Position numbers and translations under genes: made by a program. From an uncultured Oscillospiraceae bacterium (lineage in GTDB: Bacteria; Bacillota; Clostridia; Oscillospirales; Ruminococcaceae), in contig CAKSWY010000027.1 in the NCBI GenBank assembly GCA_934513685.1, forward strand, positions 1-33,208: a stretch of DNA of 33,208 nt. The letters are read 5' to 3'. The notes under the pieces were generated by a model. It saw only the letters and a list, made by a program, of their open reading frames with translations, was not told where the DNA came from and made no database searches. Numbering within the stretch: the first letter of the stretch is position 1; each line of letters starts with the position of its first letter. Positions 8,276 through 15,660 of this stretch are shown here, piece by piece.

Positions 8276-9277
8276 TTACAGGGTTTTGCCGCTGACGCCC
8301 TCGCCGCACAGGGCGATGCAGCGCCAGTTGTTGAACCCGGCGCCGAAGCGGGCACGGCCGCGGAACACATTTGCGTCGGTGTTGGGGTCGATCTCACTGC
8401 GCACGGTGAGCTTCACCCGGTCCACCCAGGGCATACACTCGTAGTCCTCCTTGAAGTCGGTGTCCATCATCAGAAAGAAGGGCTTGCCGCCGATGGTTTT
8501 GGGCAGGTAATTCCACACGCACACGTTCCACAGCCCCGCCTGAAAGTTCATGGCGTTGTTGTTGGTTTCGGGGTCCAGGTCGCTGCCCACCGCGGCCAGC
8601 ACCGCCCGCTTCAGGCTGCCCACGTTGGGAATCACAATGGTGTTGGGGGTCACGTTCAGCAGGTTGCCGTCGTCGTCCATAAAGCCCTGCATGGCCTCCT
8701 GCACCTTGTCCAGCATCTCCACGCTGAACGCCCCGGTGAAGCAGTTTGCCTGGGCCAGCTTTGCGCCCCGGGTGCGGCTGGGGTGGGCCGTGGAAAACAG
8801 GCTCACGCCGTCCGCCGAGGTGGTGGCGTAGCTTTTGCCGCCGATGGTCACGCTGGTGCCCACACCGCCCGCCAGCAGCGCCGCGCCGAACTTCTCCCGG
8901 GTGCGGTTGTAGCTGGTGGTAAAAATCGAGGCCCGGCTCTTCATCTTGCCGAACTTGCCGTCCTCCACCAGCTCCTGGGTCACCTCAAAGCTGGACTTCC
9001 AGGTGGTAGGCTCGATCACCTTGGCAAAGCCCTCCTGCATACTGGCCTTGGGGTACGCGCCGTTTTCGCCCACGTCCTCAAAGTCGCCCAGGCTGGTCTC
9101 GCTGGTGTACTTTTCGGCAAAGCTGGTGGAGGTGTCCATGCTGTACACCGTGGACAGCATGCTTTTCGCCTCAAAGCTCTCCACGCCCTGGGTGATGACC
9201 GCGCGCACCGGCTCCTGGCTTTTGCCGAAGATGGAATTGTTCACGTCGCTGCTCTTGCTGAAGATCACACTTGCCAT
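8276..9277 (-). CDS. Major capsid protein (HK97-fold type)
   Basis: A 333-residue protein with features of a phage major head protein: an N-arm with FAEKYTSETSLGDFEDVGENGAYP, an extended loop region, an A-domain-like VTPNTIVIPNVGSL strand, a DTDFKEDYECMPWVDRVKLTVRSE strand, and a conserved end RGRARFGAGFNNWRCIAL of the kind found in Mu-gpT-like and related capsid proteins. No protease gene or propeptide is visible next to it, which fits a small capsid with a separate scaffold (9702-10214). The GGGAGGGAT ribosome site is well placed. The reading frame is intact, with no sign of decay. Confidence 0.85.
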   Translation of the reverse strand: MASVIFSKSSDVNNSIFGKSQEPVRAVITQGVESFEAKSMLSTVYSMDTSTSFAEKYTSETSLGDFEDVGENGAYPKASMQEGFAKVIEPTTWKSSFEVTQELVEDGKFGKMKSRASIFTTSYNRTREKFGAALLAGGVGTSVTIGGKSYATTSADGVSLFSTAHPSRTRGAKLAQANCFTGAFSVEMLDKVQEAMQGFMDDDGNLLNVTPNTIVIPNVGSLKRAVLAAVGSDLDPETNNNAMNFQAGLWNVCVWNYLPKTIGGKPFFLMMDTDFKEDYECMPWVDRVKLTVRSEIDPNTDANVFRGRARFGAGFNNWRCIALCGEGVSGKTL

Positions 9278-9296
9278 AATCTATCCCTCCCGTTTC

Positions 9297-9674
9297 TCAG
9301 ATAAAGCGGCCCCGCACCCGGCCGCCCGCGGCGTTTTCGGTCTCGCTCACGGTGAACACGCCGTTCGTGGTGGTGGCCGTCACGGTCAGGCCGTCGGTGT
9401 GCAGGGTCACGGCACTGCCGATGGCACTGGCGGGCACCGCGGCGGTGCTCTCGGTTTCAAAAATGGTGGTGGGCAGTACGGGAATGGCCGGGTAGCGGCC
9501 GTCCGCGCCCTTGGGGCCCATCACAATGTGGGTGGGCTTGGCCGCGGCGCCGCACTTGGCCAGGCCCGCCGCGCCGCTGTACACCGCCGCCATGCCCAGG
9601 CTCAGGCCCGAAGCACCAGGCAGCCGCTCAAAGGGCTCCACGTCCCCCACCAGTCGTTTTACCGGTACAAACAT
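9297..9674 (-). CDS. Probable capsid decoration/stabilisation protein
   Basis: A 125-residue small beta-rich protein (MFVPVKRLVGDVEPFERLPGASGLSLG...) immediately upstream of the major capsid gene. Its composition (Thr/Val/Ala-rich strands such as VTLHTDGLTVTATTTNGVFTV) and its place between scaffold and capsid genes fit a head decoration or stabilising protein. There is no decisive motif. An AAAAGGAGGAGAG ribosome site precedes the ATG at 9674. Confidence 0.6.
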   Translation of the reverse strand: MFVPVKRLVGDVEPFERLPGASGLSLGMAAVYSGAAGLAKCGAAAKPTHIVMGPKGADGRYPAIPVLPTTIFETESTAAVPASAIGSAVTLHTDGLTVTATTTNGVFTVSETENAAGGRVRGRFI

Positions 9675-9701
9675 TCGTCTCTCCTCCTTTTTTCTGTGTG
9701 C

Positions 9702-10214
9702 TCACGCCTTGGTGAACCGGCTGTGGTAGGCCCGGGCCTTTTCGGGGGTGAACCCCATGCCCTGCCACACCCGCAGTTCTTCGTCGCTCAGGCCGCCGCC
9801 GGCTGCATCGCCGCCGGGCACGCCCGCCAGATGGTGCAGACCCCGGGCGTCGTTCACCGCTGCCTGGGCGGCCGCGCGGCTGCGCCGGTCGGTCAGTTCG
9901 TCAAAGTTTGCCAGCTTGTAGGCGTTCACCATGTCCAGCCCGCCGCGCACCAGCTCGTCAAATGCCGCAAAACAGGGCAGTTTCACCAGATCCTCCGCGC
10001 ATTGCACCCGGGGGTCCAGCCGGCCGATGGCCGCCAGCTGCCCCTCCAGCAGCTGGGCCGCCGCGCCGCGGCGCACCTCCTCCAGAATGGCCTGCAGCGT
10101 GGGGTCCTCGTCCAGCTCCCGCTGCAGCCGCTCCAGGTCCAGCCCCGCCGGGGCTTTGGTGGCTTCGCCCTCCCCGGCCGCCTGAGCGCGGGCTGCTTCG
10201 TCCATGTGCTTCAT
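9702..10214 (-). CDS. Probable capsid scaffolding protein
   Basis: A 170-residue acidic, helical, coiled-coil-prone protein (GLDLERLQRELDEDPTLQAILEEVRRG at about 24-50), ending in DEELRVWQGMGFTPEKARAYH. Tail segments like GLSxEELxxxxxMGxxPEE are often seen in scaffold-like proteins of Gram-positive phages. The position between portal and capsid genes is the standard place for a scaffold. ATG at 10214 is preceded by GGAAAGGAG. The assignment rests on order and composition. Confidence 0.62.
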   Translation of the reverse strand: MKHMDEAARAQAAGEGEATKAPAGLDLERLQRELDEDPTLQAILEEVRRGAAAQLLEGQLAAIGRLDPRVQCAEDLVKLPCFAAFDELVRGGLDMVNAYKLANFDELTDRRSRAAAQAAVNDARGLHHLAGVPGGDAAGGGLSDEELRVWQGMGFTPEKARAYHSRFTKA

Positions 10215-10264
10215 TCGGTCTCCTTTCCGCCGGGCGGTCTGCCCGGCACCTCATTCTTTGGGCC

Positions 10265-10378
10265 TTACTTGCCGCTGCGCAGGTCGCCGCCCTTCACCTT
10301 GCCGGGCTTCTTGGCCGCGGGGCGGGGCTTCGGGGCCTTCACCTGCATACTGCCGCTGTTGCCGATGTCCATCTTCAT
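10265..10378 (-). CDS. Tiny basic protein of the virion operon (37 aa)
   Basis: A 37-codon frame, MKMDIGNSGSMQVKAPKPRPA followed by a Lys/Pro/Gly-rich basic tail (11 Lys/Arg in the last 24 residues). An excellent AGGGAGGTG ribosome site lies 8 bases upstream. It fills the gap between the zinc-ribbon and scaffold genes and keeps the operon's tight spacing. A nucleic-acid-binding or capsid-interior role is plausible from charge alone; no family is recognised. Confidence 0.6.
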   Translation of the reverse strand: MKMDIGNSGSMQVKAPKPRPAAKKPGKVKGGDLRSGK

Positions 10379-10424
10379 GTGCGCTCACCTCCCTTCCGTG
10401 TCCGGCTTGTTCCGCGCGCCGGGT

Positions 10425-10622
10425 TCACTGTGCCTCCTCGGGCGGGTAGAGCACGCACCGCGCCTGCCCCACCTCCCGGTCCTTTTTCGGGCAGCGCGGG
10501 TTGCGGCACAAAAGCTGCTGCACCCGCACCACCCGGGTGGGAGCGTCGGGCCGGTCGTCCCCGCTCACCTCCACCCAGCAGGTGCCTACGCGGGTTTCCA
10601 ATCCGCATTCCGGGCAGATCAT
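10425..10622 (-). CDS. Small zinc-ribbon protein
   Basis: 65 residues with two Cys pairs, CPEC at 3-6 and CRNPRCP at 39-45, separated by a VRVQQLL strand, and a C-terminal CVLYPPEEAQ: a compact zinc-ribbon fold. Its ATG overlaps the portal stop codon as ATGA (10619-10622), implying translational coupling to the portal. Role unknown; small Zn-ribbon genes between portal and scaffold occur in some Clostridial phages. Confidence 0.7.
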   Translation of the reverse strand: MICPECGLETRVGTCWVEVSGDDRPDAPTRVVRVQQLLCRNPRCPKKDREVGQARCVLYPPEEAQ

Positions 10623-12406
10623 TCCGCTTCACCTCCCTGTTCTGCCAATTCCTGCCGGCGGGCCTGCTCCTCAAAGCTGTCCCGCATCCGGGCCGCATGG
10701 GGATATTCCGCCGCGGCCAGCAGCGTCCAGAGGCGCAGCTGGCTGCGAGGGTCGTTCACCGGGCCAAAGGCCCCCGCCTGATATTTCAGGTCGATCATGT
10801 TCCACAGCACCTCCCGGTTGGCCGCCAGCGTGGCGCTGGGGTCCACCGTGAACAGAAACTCATCGTTCCAGTACAGGCGGCCCGCCGCATCCCGGCGCAG
10901 AAAGTCGTAGGGGTCAAAGTGGGCGTAGCGCACCTGCCCGTCCGGCGTTTTGGCCGTGTAGGGCACCGGCTGGCGGGCGTAGGCCAGCAAATGCCGGAAC
11001 ATCATCTCGTACAGCCTGGCAAAGGCCGCGTTTTTCATGCGGCGCTTGCTCTCCAGCCGGCCAGCGGCCTGCCCGGCGCTGAACTGCTTTGCCGTGCCGG
11101 ACACCGCGCTGGAATCGTACTTGCCCTGATAGGCGTCGGTAATGCCCAGCGTGCTCTTGGCCCAGGCGTAGTTGTCCTCCAGCACCACCCGCTCCCGGCT
11201 GGGGTCCGGCTGAACGTTCAGCACGTCGATGAGGGCCTTCTCCGCCGGGTTTTTCAGCCGGATGATCTTCAGCTCCCGGTCGGTGGTCTCCACCCCAACG
11301 CCCTGGGGCAGGGTGACAAAGCTGCCGCCCTTTAGAATCTTCTCGTCGATCTTGGCCCCCAGCTTTTTGATGGTCTCCTGCTGGTCGGCCACCACATCCA
11401 CATCGCTGGCCCCCAGCACCGCCCCAAAGCGCCGCACGTTCCGCTGCACCACAAAGGGGTAGTGCCCGGGCCGGTAGCTGGGAATGCGGGTCTGGAACAG
11501 CTGCCCGTCCGGGCCGGCGGTCAGCATGGCCAGCCGCTCGCCGCCGGGCAGGGTCACGTCCCGCAAAAGCGGCTCGTCCTCCTCCCGGCTGGCCGCGAAC
11601 TTCCGCCCGCCGCACAGCGGGCACACCTCCGCCGTTTTGGGCGCGCCGCAAGCGGCGCACACCGGGCGGGTGCGGGCCTGATAATCCTCGTAATCCGCCA
11701 GAGTCACATTGTCCACCCAGGCAAACAGGCCGATGCCGCCCCGATCGTTGCGGTAGTAGGCGGTGTTCAGGGTCACCAGCTCCTCGCTTGCCTCCCCGCC
11801 GCCCCGAAGCTCCGGCTCCTCCTCCGCCGCGGCGCTCACATCTTTGCCCCACCGGCGGCGAATGGCCTGCTTGGTGTGGCTGGTCTGAAGGAACAGATAA
11901 TCCATGTCCTCCACCTCGCTCACCCCCGGCTGAGGGATCAGGCAGCGCGGGTGGCGCGGCCGCACCGCCAGCGCACCCAGGCTGCAGTGGAAGCCCCCTT
12001 CCGGGTCCCACTCCACCTGCCACACACCGCCGCCCTGAATGGGTACGGTGCGCTCCTGCAGGTCGTTCAGCTGGGTAAAATCCAGGCGCTTGGCCTCACT
12101 GCGCAGAAAGTCCTCCAGCCGGCAGGCCAGCTCCTCATCCTCCGGGTGAATGGCCTCCACCCGCGGCATGGGAATGGTAGCGTCCACCTGGCTCTCGATC
12201 AGCTCATACACGATGTTCCGCACATTGCTGGAAAGTTTGCCCGGCGTCTGGCGGGTGTTGGGGTCGGCCTGCACCTGGCGGGTGCCCTCATACAGGGCCT
12301 CCCGCTGCTCCATGCGGGCCAGCTCGTCGGCGTAGGCCGCCCGGGCCAGACCCAGTTTTTCCTGCCAGAAGGCCCGCCGGGCCTGTGCTGCTGTGGGCAG
12401 CTGCAT
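10619..12406 (-). CDS. Phage portal protein with an internal zinc ribbon
   Basis: A 595-residue protein. The dodecameric portal is the DNA gate of the capsid. The N-terminal half has the portal-like VRNIVYELIESQVDATIPMP segment (about 62-81) and HTKQAIRRRWGKD. The C-terminal half has the stem/wing segments DVVADQQETIKKLGAKIDEKILKGGS and AKSTLGITDAYQGKYDSSAVSG. A CxxC-x8-CxxC element (Cys250, 253, 262, 265) is inserted mid-protein and must bind zinc if folded; such inserts are uncommon but are known to me in portals from gut Clostridial phages. GAGAGGAGGAG precedes the ATG. It lies directly after the terminase large subunit in operon order, as expected. Confidence 0.82.
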   Translation of the reverse strand: MQLPTAAQARRAFWQEKLGLARAAYADELARMEQREALYEGTRQVQADPNTRQTPGKLSSNVRNIVYELIESQVDATIPMPRVEAIHPEDEELACRLEDFLRSEAKRLDFTQLNDLQERTVPIQGGGVWQVEWDPEGGFHCSLGALAVRPRHPRCLIPQPGVSEVEDMDYLFLQTSHTKQAIRRRWGKDVSAAAEEEPELRGGGEASEELVTLNTAYYRNDRGGIGLFAWVDNVTLADYEDYQARTRPVCAACGAPKTAEVCPLCGGRKFAASREEDEPLLRDVTLPGGERLAMLTAGPDGQLFQTRIPSYRPGHYPFVVQRNVRRFGAVLGASDVDVVADQQETIKKLGAKIDEKILKGGSFVTLPQGVGVETTDRELKIIRLKNPAEKALIDVLNVQPDPSRERVVLEDNYAWAKSTLGITDAYQGKYDSSAVSGTAKQFSAGQAAGRLESKRRMKNAAFARLYEMMFRHLLAYARQPVPYTAKTPDGQVRYAHFDPYDFLRRDAAGRLYWNDEFLFTVDPSATLAANREVLWNMIDLKYQAGAFGPVNDPRSQLRLWTLLAAAEYPHAARMRDSFEEQARRQELAEQGGEAE

Positions 12407-12421
12407 CGTCCTCTCCTCCTC

Positions 12422-13906
12422 TCATTCGGCGGGCGGGCCGCCGTATTTCTGATACAAATAGGCCCTGCCCGCCTCGTCCGCATTCTCATAGTCCTCCCAC
12501 AAATCCGGCTCCCAGTCCGGCAGCGCCGGGCGCGGCGGCCGGGCAGGCGGCTGCCAGCTCACGCAGAAATACCGCAGGCTGTCCAGGTCATGGGTCAGAT
12601 CGTGGGGCGTTTTAGCGTACACATTGGGGTCGGCCTCGTCCTTCTGCACCTGCTGCAGGCATTCCCACAGCCGGGGGCAGGCCCGCTTGTCGATGGTCAG
12701 CGCCGGGCCGTTCGGCCCGGGGGCCAGCCACTCCTTCATGGCGGCGCAGCCGTCGGCATAGGCGTTGGAAGCCTTTACCAGCGGCAGCCCCGCCTCCCAG
12801 AACAGGTCCGCCCGGCCCCGGCCGCTCTCCTGGCTTCTGGCCCACAGGTCCGGCGGGGCCAGATACTGTTCCACCGGTTCCGCGCCGCTCCGGCTCAAAA
12901 TGCCCGCGGCCGCCGCGCCGATGGTCTGATCCGGGGCGTCGTATTCCCGGTACACCCAGGCGTTGCCCCGCTCGTCCAGGGCGATCCAGTGCACGCTCAG
13001 CATGTCCAGCCCGTAGTCCAGCGCCGCCACCCGGCGCAGCGGGCCTTCCGGCGGGTGTTCCTGGTGATGGCTGGCCCGCCGCACCTCGGGGAAATAACTG
13101 CCGCCCCGAATGCTCAGCGCCTCCTCGGCGCTGGCGGGGTACTCCTGGCAGGTGCGGTCCTCCCCAAGGGCCGCTTGGGTTGCCTTGTACCAGGCCTCGT
13201 CCCGGCCGGGGTCGGCCGTCCAGGGCAGAAACAGCTTTTCAAAGCCGCAGTCCGGGTCCTTATACAGCCGCTCAAACAGGCTGCCCCGCCGAATGGTGGA
13301 AAGCCCGATCACCCGCCCGCCGCCGGGGCGGTTCACCAGCGGCAGCAGGCTGGCCCACACCTCCCGGTCGCCAGGCTGAAAGGCCCACTCGTCCAGCAGG
13401 ATCAGGTCCGCCGTGAAGCCGCGGGCGGCCCCGGGGCTGGTGGCGAAGGCCCGGCATACGCTGGGCGGCCCGTCCTCAAACCGAATGGTCAGGTCCATCC
13501 GGTTCTGTCGGAACACCGGCCCGGCCCAGCCCTCGGTGGCCTGCCGCTCCGGCTGGATCAGCTGCGGCATGGCCCCGAAGATCACCCCCAGCCGCCGCAC
13601 CAGTTCCCGGGCCTCGTTCTCCGCCCGGGAGATGCACACCACCGTGCGCCCCGGCCGGCAGAGCAGCAGGCGGCTGGCCTCCGCCAGGGCCAGCCAGGTC
13701 ATGCCCAGCTGGCGGGCTTTCAGCACCATCACCCGGCGCTTTTCCGCCATGGCCTCCAGCGCCGGGCGCTGGGCCGGCCACAGCCGGAAGGGCTGCAGCA
13801 GGGTCTGGGCCTCCGGGCATTCGATGTGCACATACCGCTCCACATAATAGAAGGGGTCGGCCGCACAGCGGGCGTATTCGTCCGCAGCCCGGTGGGTTTT
13901 CCACAT
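12422..13906 (-). CDS. terL: Terminase large subunit (packaging ATPase/nuclease)
   Basis: Powers DNA packaging into the procapsid. Counting from ATG at 13906: a variant Walker A KARQLGMTW (63-71), Walker B ADLILLDEW (166-174), coupling motif GLSTIRRG (201-208), then an RNase-H-like nuclease with ALDYGLDM (Asp297) and a late LTHDLDSLRYF Asp. The start is uncertain. The frame stays open to a TTG at 14164, but that has no ribosome site, and ATG 13906 has only a weak A-rich one. A perfect GAGAGGAGG with ATG 6 bases on (14024) leads after four codons to a stop in the neighbouring frame; removing one base would fuse it to this frame. So the gene may be frameshifted at its 5' end or start weakly. 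Catalytic residues are intact. Confidence 0.82.
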   Translation of the reverse strand: MWKTHRAADEYARCAADPFYYVERYVHIECPEAQTLLQPFRLWPAQRPALEAMAEKRRVMVLKARQLGMTWLALAEASRLLLCRPGRTVVCISRAENEARELVRRLGVIFGAMPQLIQPERQATEGWAGPVFRQNRMDLTIRFEDGPPSVCRAFATSPGAARGFTADLILLDEWAFQPGDREVWASLLPLVNRPGGGRVIGLSTIRRGSLFERLYKDPDCGFEKLFLPWTADPGRDEAWYKATQAALGEDRTCQEYPASAEEALSIRGGSYFPEVRRASHHQEHPPEGPLRRVAALDYGLDMLSVHWIALDERGNAWVYREYDAPDQTIGAAAAGILSRSGAEPVEQYLAPPDLWARSQESGRGRADLFWEAGLPLVKASNAYADGCAAMKEWLAPGPNGPALTIDKRACPRLWECLQQVQKDEADPNVYAKTPHDLTHDLDSLRYFCVSWQPPARPPRPALPDWEPDLWEDYENADEAGRAYLYQKYGGPPAE

Positions 13907-14164
13907 TTTTTCTTCGTTCGGTTGAATCTTTGCCTGTCCGCCTTCCGGCTTCTCCGGCAGCTTTGCTGTTTTTCCGGGGCCGGGCCTGCCCGCCGCCCGG
14001 CCCCGCCGTTCACGCGCCGTCCATCCGCATCCTCCTCTCGCCTGCTCGTCCGCCCCTTCTTCTGCGCCGCCGGTCGCCGGTTGTCCGGGCAGCTTCGCCC
14101 GCCTGCCATGCGCACTGCATTGCGGCCCGGCGCAGAATGTTAGTATTTTCGCAACTTTCTCCAA

Positions 14165-14374
14165 TCAAATAAACGCGTCCAGATCCAGCCCGTAGCTGCT
14201 GCACATTTTGTGCAGCTCATACAGGTAAAAGTCCGATTCCCCGTTCATCTTCTTGCACACCGCCGGCACCGACCGGTCCAGCAGTTCGGCCACATCCTCA
14301 TAGCGCAGGCCCTTGGCCCGCAGGGTTCGCTTCAGCCCCTTGTAAGGGTTGTGGCGTGTTCCGTTTTTGCTCAT
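14165..14374 (-). CDS. Small HTH protein, first gene of the virion operon
   Basis: 69 residues with a helix-turn-helix core (KGLKRTLRAKGLRYEDVAELLDRSVPAVCKKMNG), Cro/XRE-like. It is the first convincing gene after the strong minus-strand promoter at 14552-14580. It could be a Cro-like regulator of the switch or, given its place just before the terminase, a reduced small terminase subunit; small terminases bind DNA through similar HTH folds. The sequence does not decide. An AAAGGATG ribosome site lies upstream. The stop at 14165-14167 directly precedes the open frame of terL. Confidence 0.7.
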   Translation of the reverse strand: MSKNGTRHNPYKGLKRTLRAKGLRYEDVAELLDRSVPAVCKKMNGESDFYLYELHKMCSSYGLDLDAFI

Positions 14375-14551
14375 GCTGTCTCATCCTTTCTGTTCTCGGG
14401 GGCTGCCCCGGTTTTCCGCTTTTGCAGCGTTCCGGCTGTTTTCACCGGCTGCCCGAGCATCGCCCGCACCCCGGCCAATGCGTTTGGGGTGTGGGATTTT
14501 CCGTCAGAGCCACCGTGAAAACAACTTTTGGTTGTGTTTCGTTGTAGCAAC

Positions 14552-14580
14552 ATAATACGCCCATCTCCGCCGCCTGTCAA
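14552..14580 (-). promoter_or_regulatory. Strong promoter of the virion operon
   Basis: On the minus strand, perfect TTGACA (14575-14580), a 17-base spacer and TATTAT (14552-14557). A GTTG-TAG-CAAC inverted repeat (14541-14551) lies at the predicted start of transcription, a plausible repressor site. The leader is about 170 bases. Such a near-consensus promoter would need repression, consistent with the divergent XRE gene. Confidence 0.8.
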
Positions 14581-14609
14581 TCAACTTTTTTATGTTTCCG
14601 AAATTTTTC

Positions 14610-14638
14610 TTGCAAAAAGTTATCGCAAATGATAACAT
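14610..14638 (+). promoter_or_regulatory. Repressor promoter with overlapping operator
   Basis: TTGCAA (14610-14615), a 17-base spacer and TAACAT (14633-14638) drive the XRE gene. The spacer and -10 are overlaid by a perfect inverted repeat, GTTATC-GCAAAT-GATAAC (14619-14636), a likely operator that would make the repressor autoregulated. Confidence 0.65.
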
Positions 14639-14659
14639 AAGCACAGAAGGAGTGGTATT

Positions 14660-15013
14660 ATGTTCGGGCAACGGCTCAAAGAGACGCGCAAGGCGCATCA
14701 CTACACCCTGGAAAGCCTGGCCGAGGCATACAACGCCCGCTTTGCCGGCGGCGGCCTCAGCAAGGGCACCCTTTCCAAGTACGAGAACGAAAAACAGGAA
14801 CCCCTGTCCAGCGTGGTGGGCAACCTGGCGGAGCTGCTGGGGGTCACCACCGATTACCTGCTGGGGCGCACCGACCATTCCCTGCCCCCCGCGCCGGACA
14901 ATCAGCTCTTCGCCGCCTATGGCGATGTGAAGGAAGCGCTGGACGACGCGGACTTGGACGACATTGCCCTTTTTATGCGAATGAAAGCGCTGCGCAAGCA
15001 GCAAAAACTGTAA
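14660..15013 (+). CDS. XRE-family repressor (ImmR/CI-like)
   Basis: 117 residues: an N-terminal XRE helix-turn-helix (about 1-67: FGQRLKETRKAHHYTLESLAEAYN...SKGTLSKYENEKQEPLSSVVGNLAELLGVTTDYLLGR) and a short acidic C-terminal segment. This layout is typical of phage and ICE repressors paired with an ImmA peptidase. It is divergent from the virion operon, and its own promoter carries a palindromic operator. Inferred role: hold the virion operon silent. AGAAGGAG precedes the ATG. The metallopeptidase gene follows after 70 bases. Confidence 0.88.
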   Translation: MFGQRLKETRKAHHYTLESLAEAYNARFAGGGLSKGTLSKYENEKQEPLSSVVGNLAELLGVTTDYLLGRTDHSLPPAPDNQLFAAYGDVKEALDDADLDDIALFMRMKALRKQQKL

Positions 15014-15083
15014 GGCAGGCCCCCGCGGCCTGCCCCATCGGCGGCGAAGGCTCGCCGCCACGCTTCCGGGAGGTGACGTTTGT

Positions 15084-15518
15084 ATGGATACGGCCGCACT
15101 GCGGGCCTGCTATGCCCGGCTGGAGGCCATGGGCGTGGACGTGTTCACCTGCCCGATGCAGAACCACAAGGCCCTCTGCTCGCCGGACGGCGCGCTGGCC
15201 CTGAACCCCGCCGCCATTGAATCCGGCGCCGAGGAGCAGGCCATCCTTCTCCACGAAGAGGGCCATTTTGCCACCGGGGCCTTTTACACCGTCCAAAGTC
15301 CCTATACCATCCGGCAAAAGCAGGAGAACATCGCCAATCGGTATATTTACAAGCGGTACTTTCCGCCCCAGCGCCTTCAGGCCGCTATGGCCGCCGGCCT
15401 GCGGGAGCCCTGGCAGCTGGCCGAATATTTCGACCTGCCCGAGGCCATGATCCGGGAAATGCTGGATTATTACCAGGCCCAGGGCCTGCTGGAGCTTTGC
15501 CCCGAAGAGGAGCTTTAA
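15084..15518 (+). CDS. ImmA/IrrE-family metallopeptidase
   Basis: 144 residues with a zinc-peptidase HEEGH motif (57-61) and a downstream ENIANRYIYKRYF helix that supplies the third ligand (Glu81). In ICEBs1 and several prophages, ImmA cleaves its partner XRE repressor after DNA damage and so turns the element on. Here it follows the XRE gene by 70 bases, with GGGAGGTG before the ATG, so the pair is a complete candidate induction switch for the divergent capsid operon. A terminator follows at 15564-15606. Confidence 0.87.
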   Translation: MDTAALRACYARLEAMGVDVFTCPMQNHKALCSPDGALALNPAAIESGAEEQAILLHEEGHFATGAFYTVQSPYTIRQKQENIANRYIYKRYFPPQRLQAAMAAGLREPWQLAEYFDLPEAMIREMLDYYQAQGLLELCPEEEL

Positions 15519-15563
15519 TGCCCCCGCCAGGAAACTTGCCGTACCGCGCCATTCAGAACAGCA

Positions 15564-15606
15564 CAAGGCCGCAGCGCCGTGGAACCTCCACAGCACTGCG
15601 GCCTTG
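15564..15606 (+). terminator. Terminator after the ImmA-like gene
   Basis: An 11-bp perfect stem, CAAGGCCGCAG / CTGCGGCCTTG, with an inner TGGA-ACC-TCCA hairpin in the loop, followed by CTTGCTTTTATATA. It marks the right edge of the phage-derived block. Confidence 0.8.
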
Positions 15607-15660
15607 CTTGCTTTTATATATATGTGTGAGAAAAGAGGATGTCAAAATCAGGGGCGTTCT

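Noticed and set aside
5538..8444. 968-codon plus-strand open frame across the tail genes
   Set aside because: It crosses three minus-strand genes with good ribosome sites and is full of Pro/Gly/Arg/His runs: an antisense shadow in GC-rich DNA.
11462..14143. 893-codon plus-strand open frame across portal and terminase
   Set aside because: It is antisense to terminase and portal, whose motifs are unmistakable; no ribosome site or domain.
14010..14204. 64-codon minus-strand frame overlapping the HTH gene and the terL 5' region
   Set aside because: Its start lies inside the HTH gene and the translation is a run of Arg/Gly; no ribosome site for its first Met. The ATG at 14024 within it is discussed under terL.
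14371..14460. Possible 29-codon gene (MLGQPVKTAGTLQKRK...) ending in ATGA overlap with the HTH gene
   Set aside because: The overlap with the next start is suggestive, but its ribosome site is weak, and the longer version begins inside the promoter; kept out for lack of support.
3600..15660. Attachment-site direct repeats flanking the phage-like block
   Set aside because: I compared the sequences around both edges and saw no convincing repeat; a systematic search of longer flanks would be needed.
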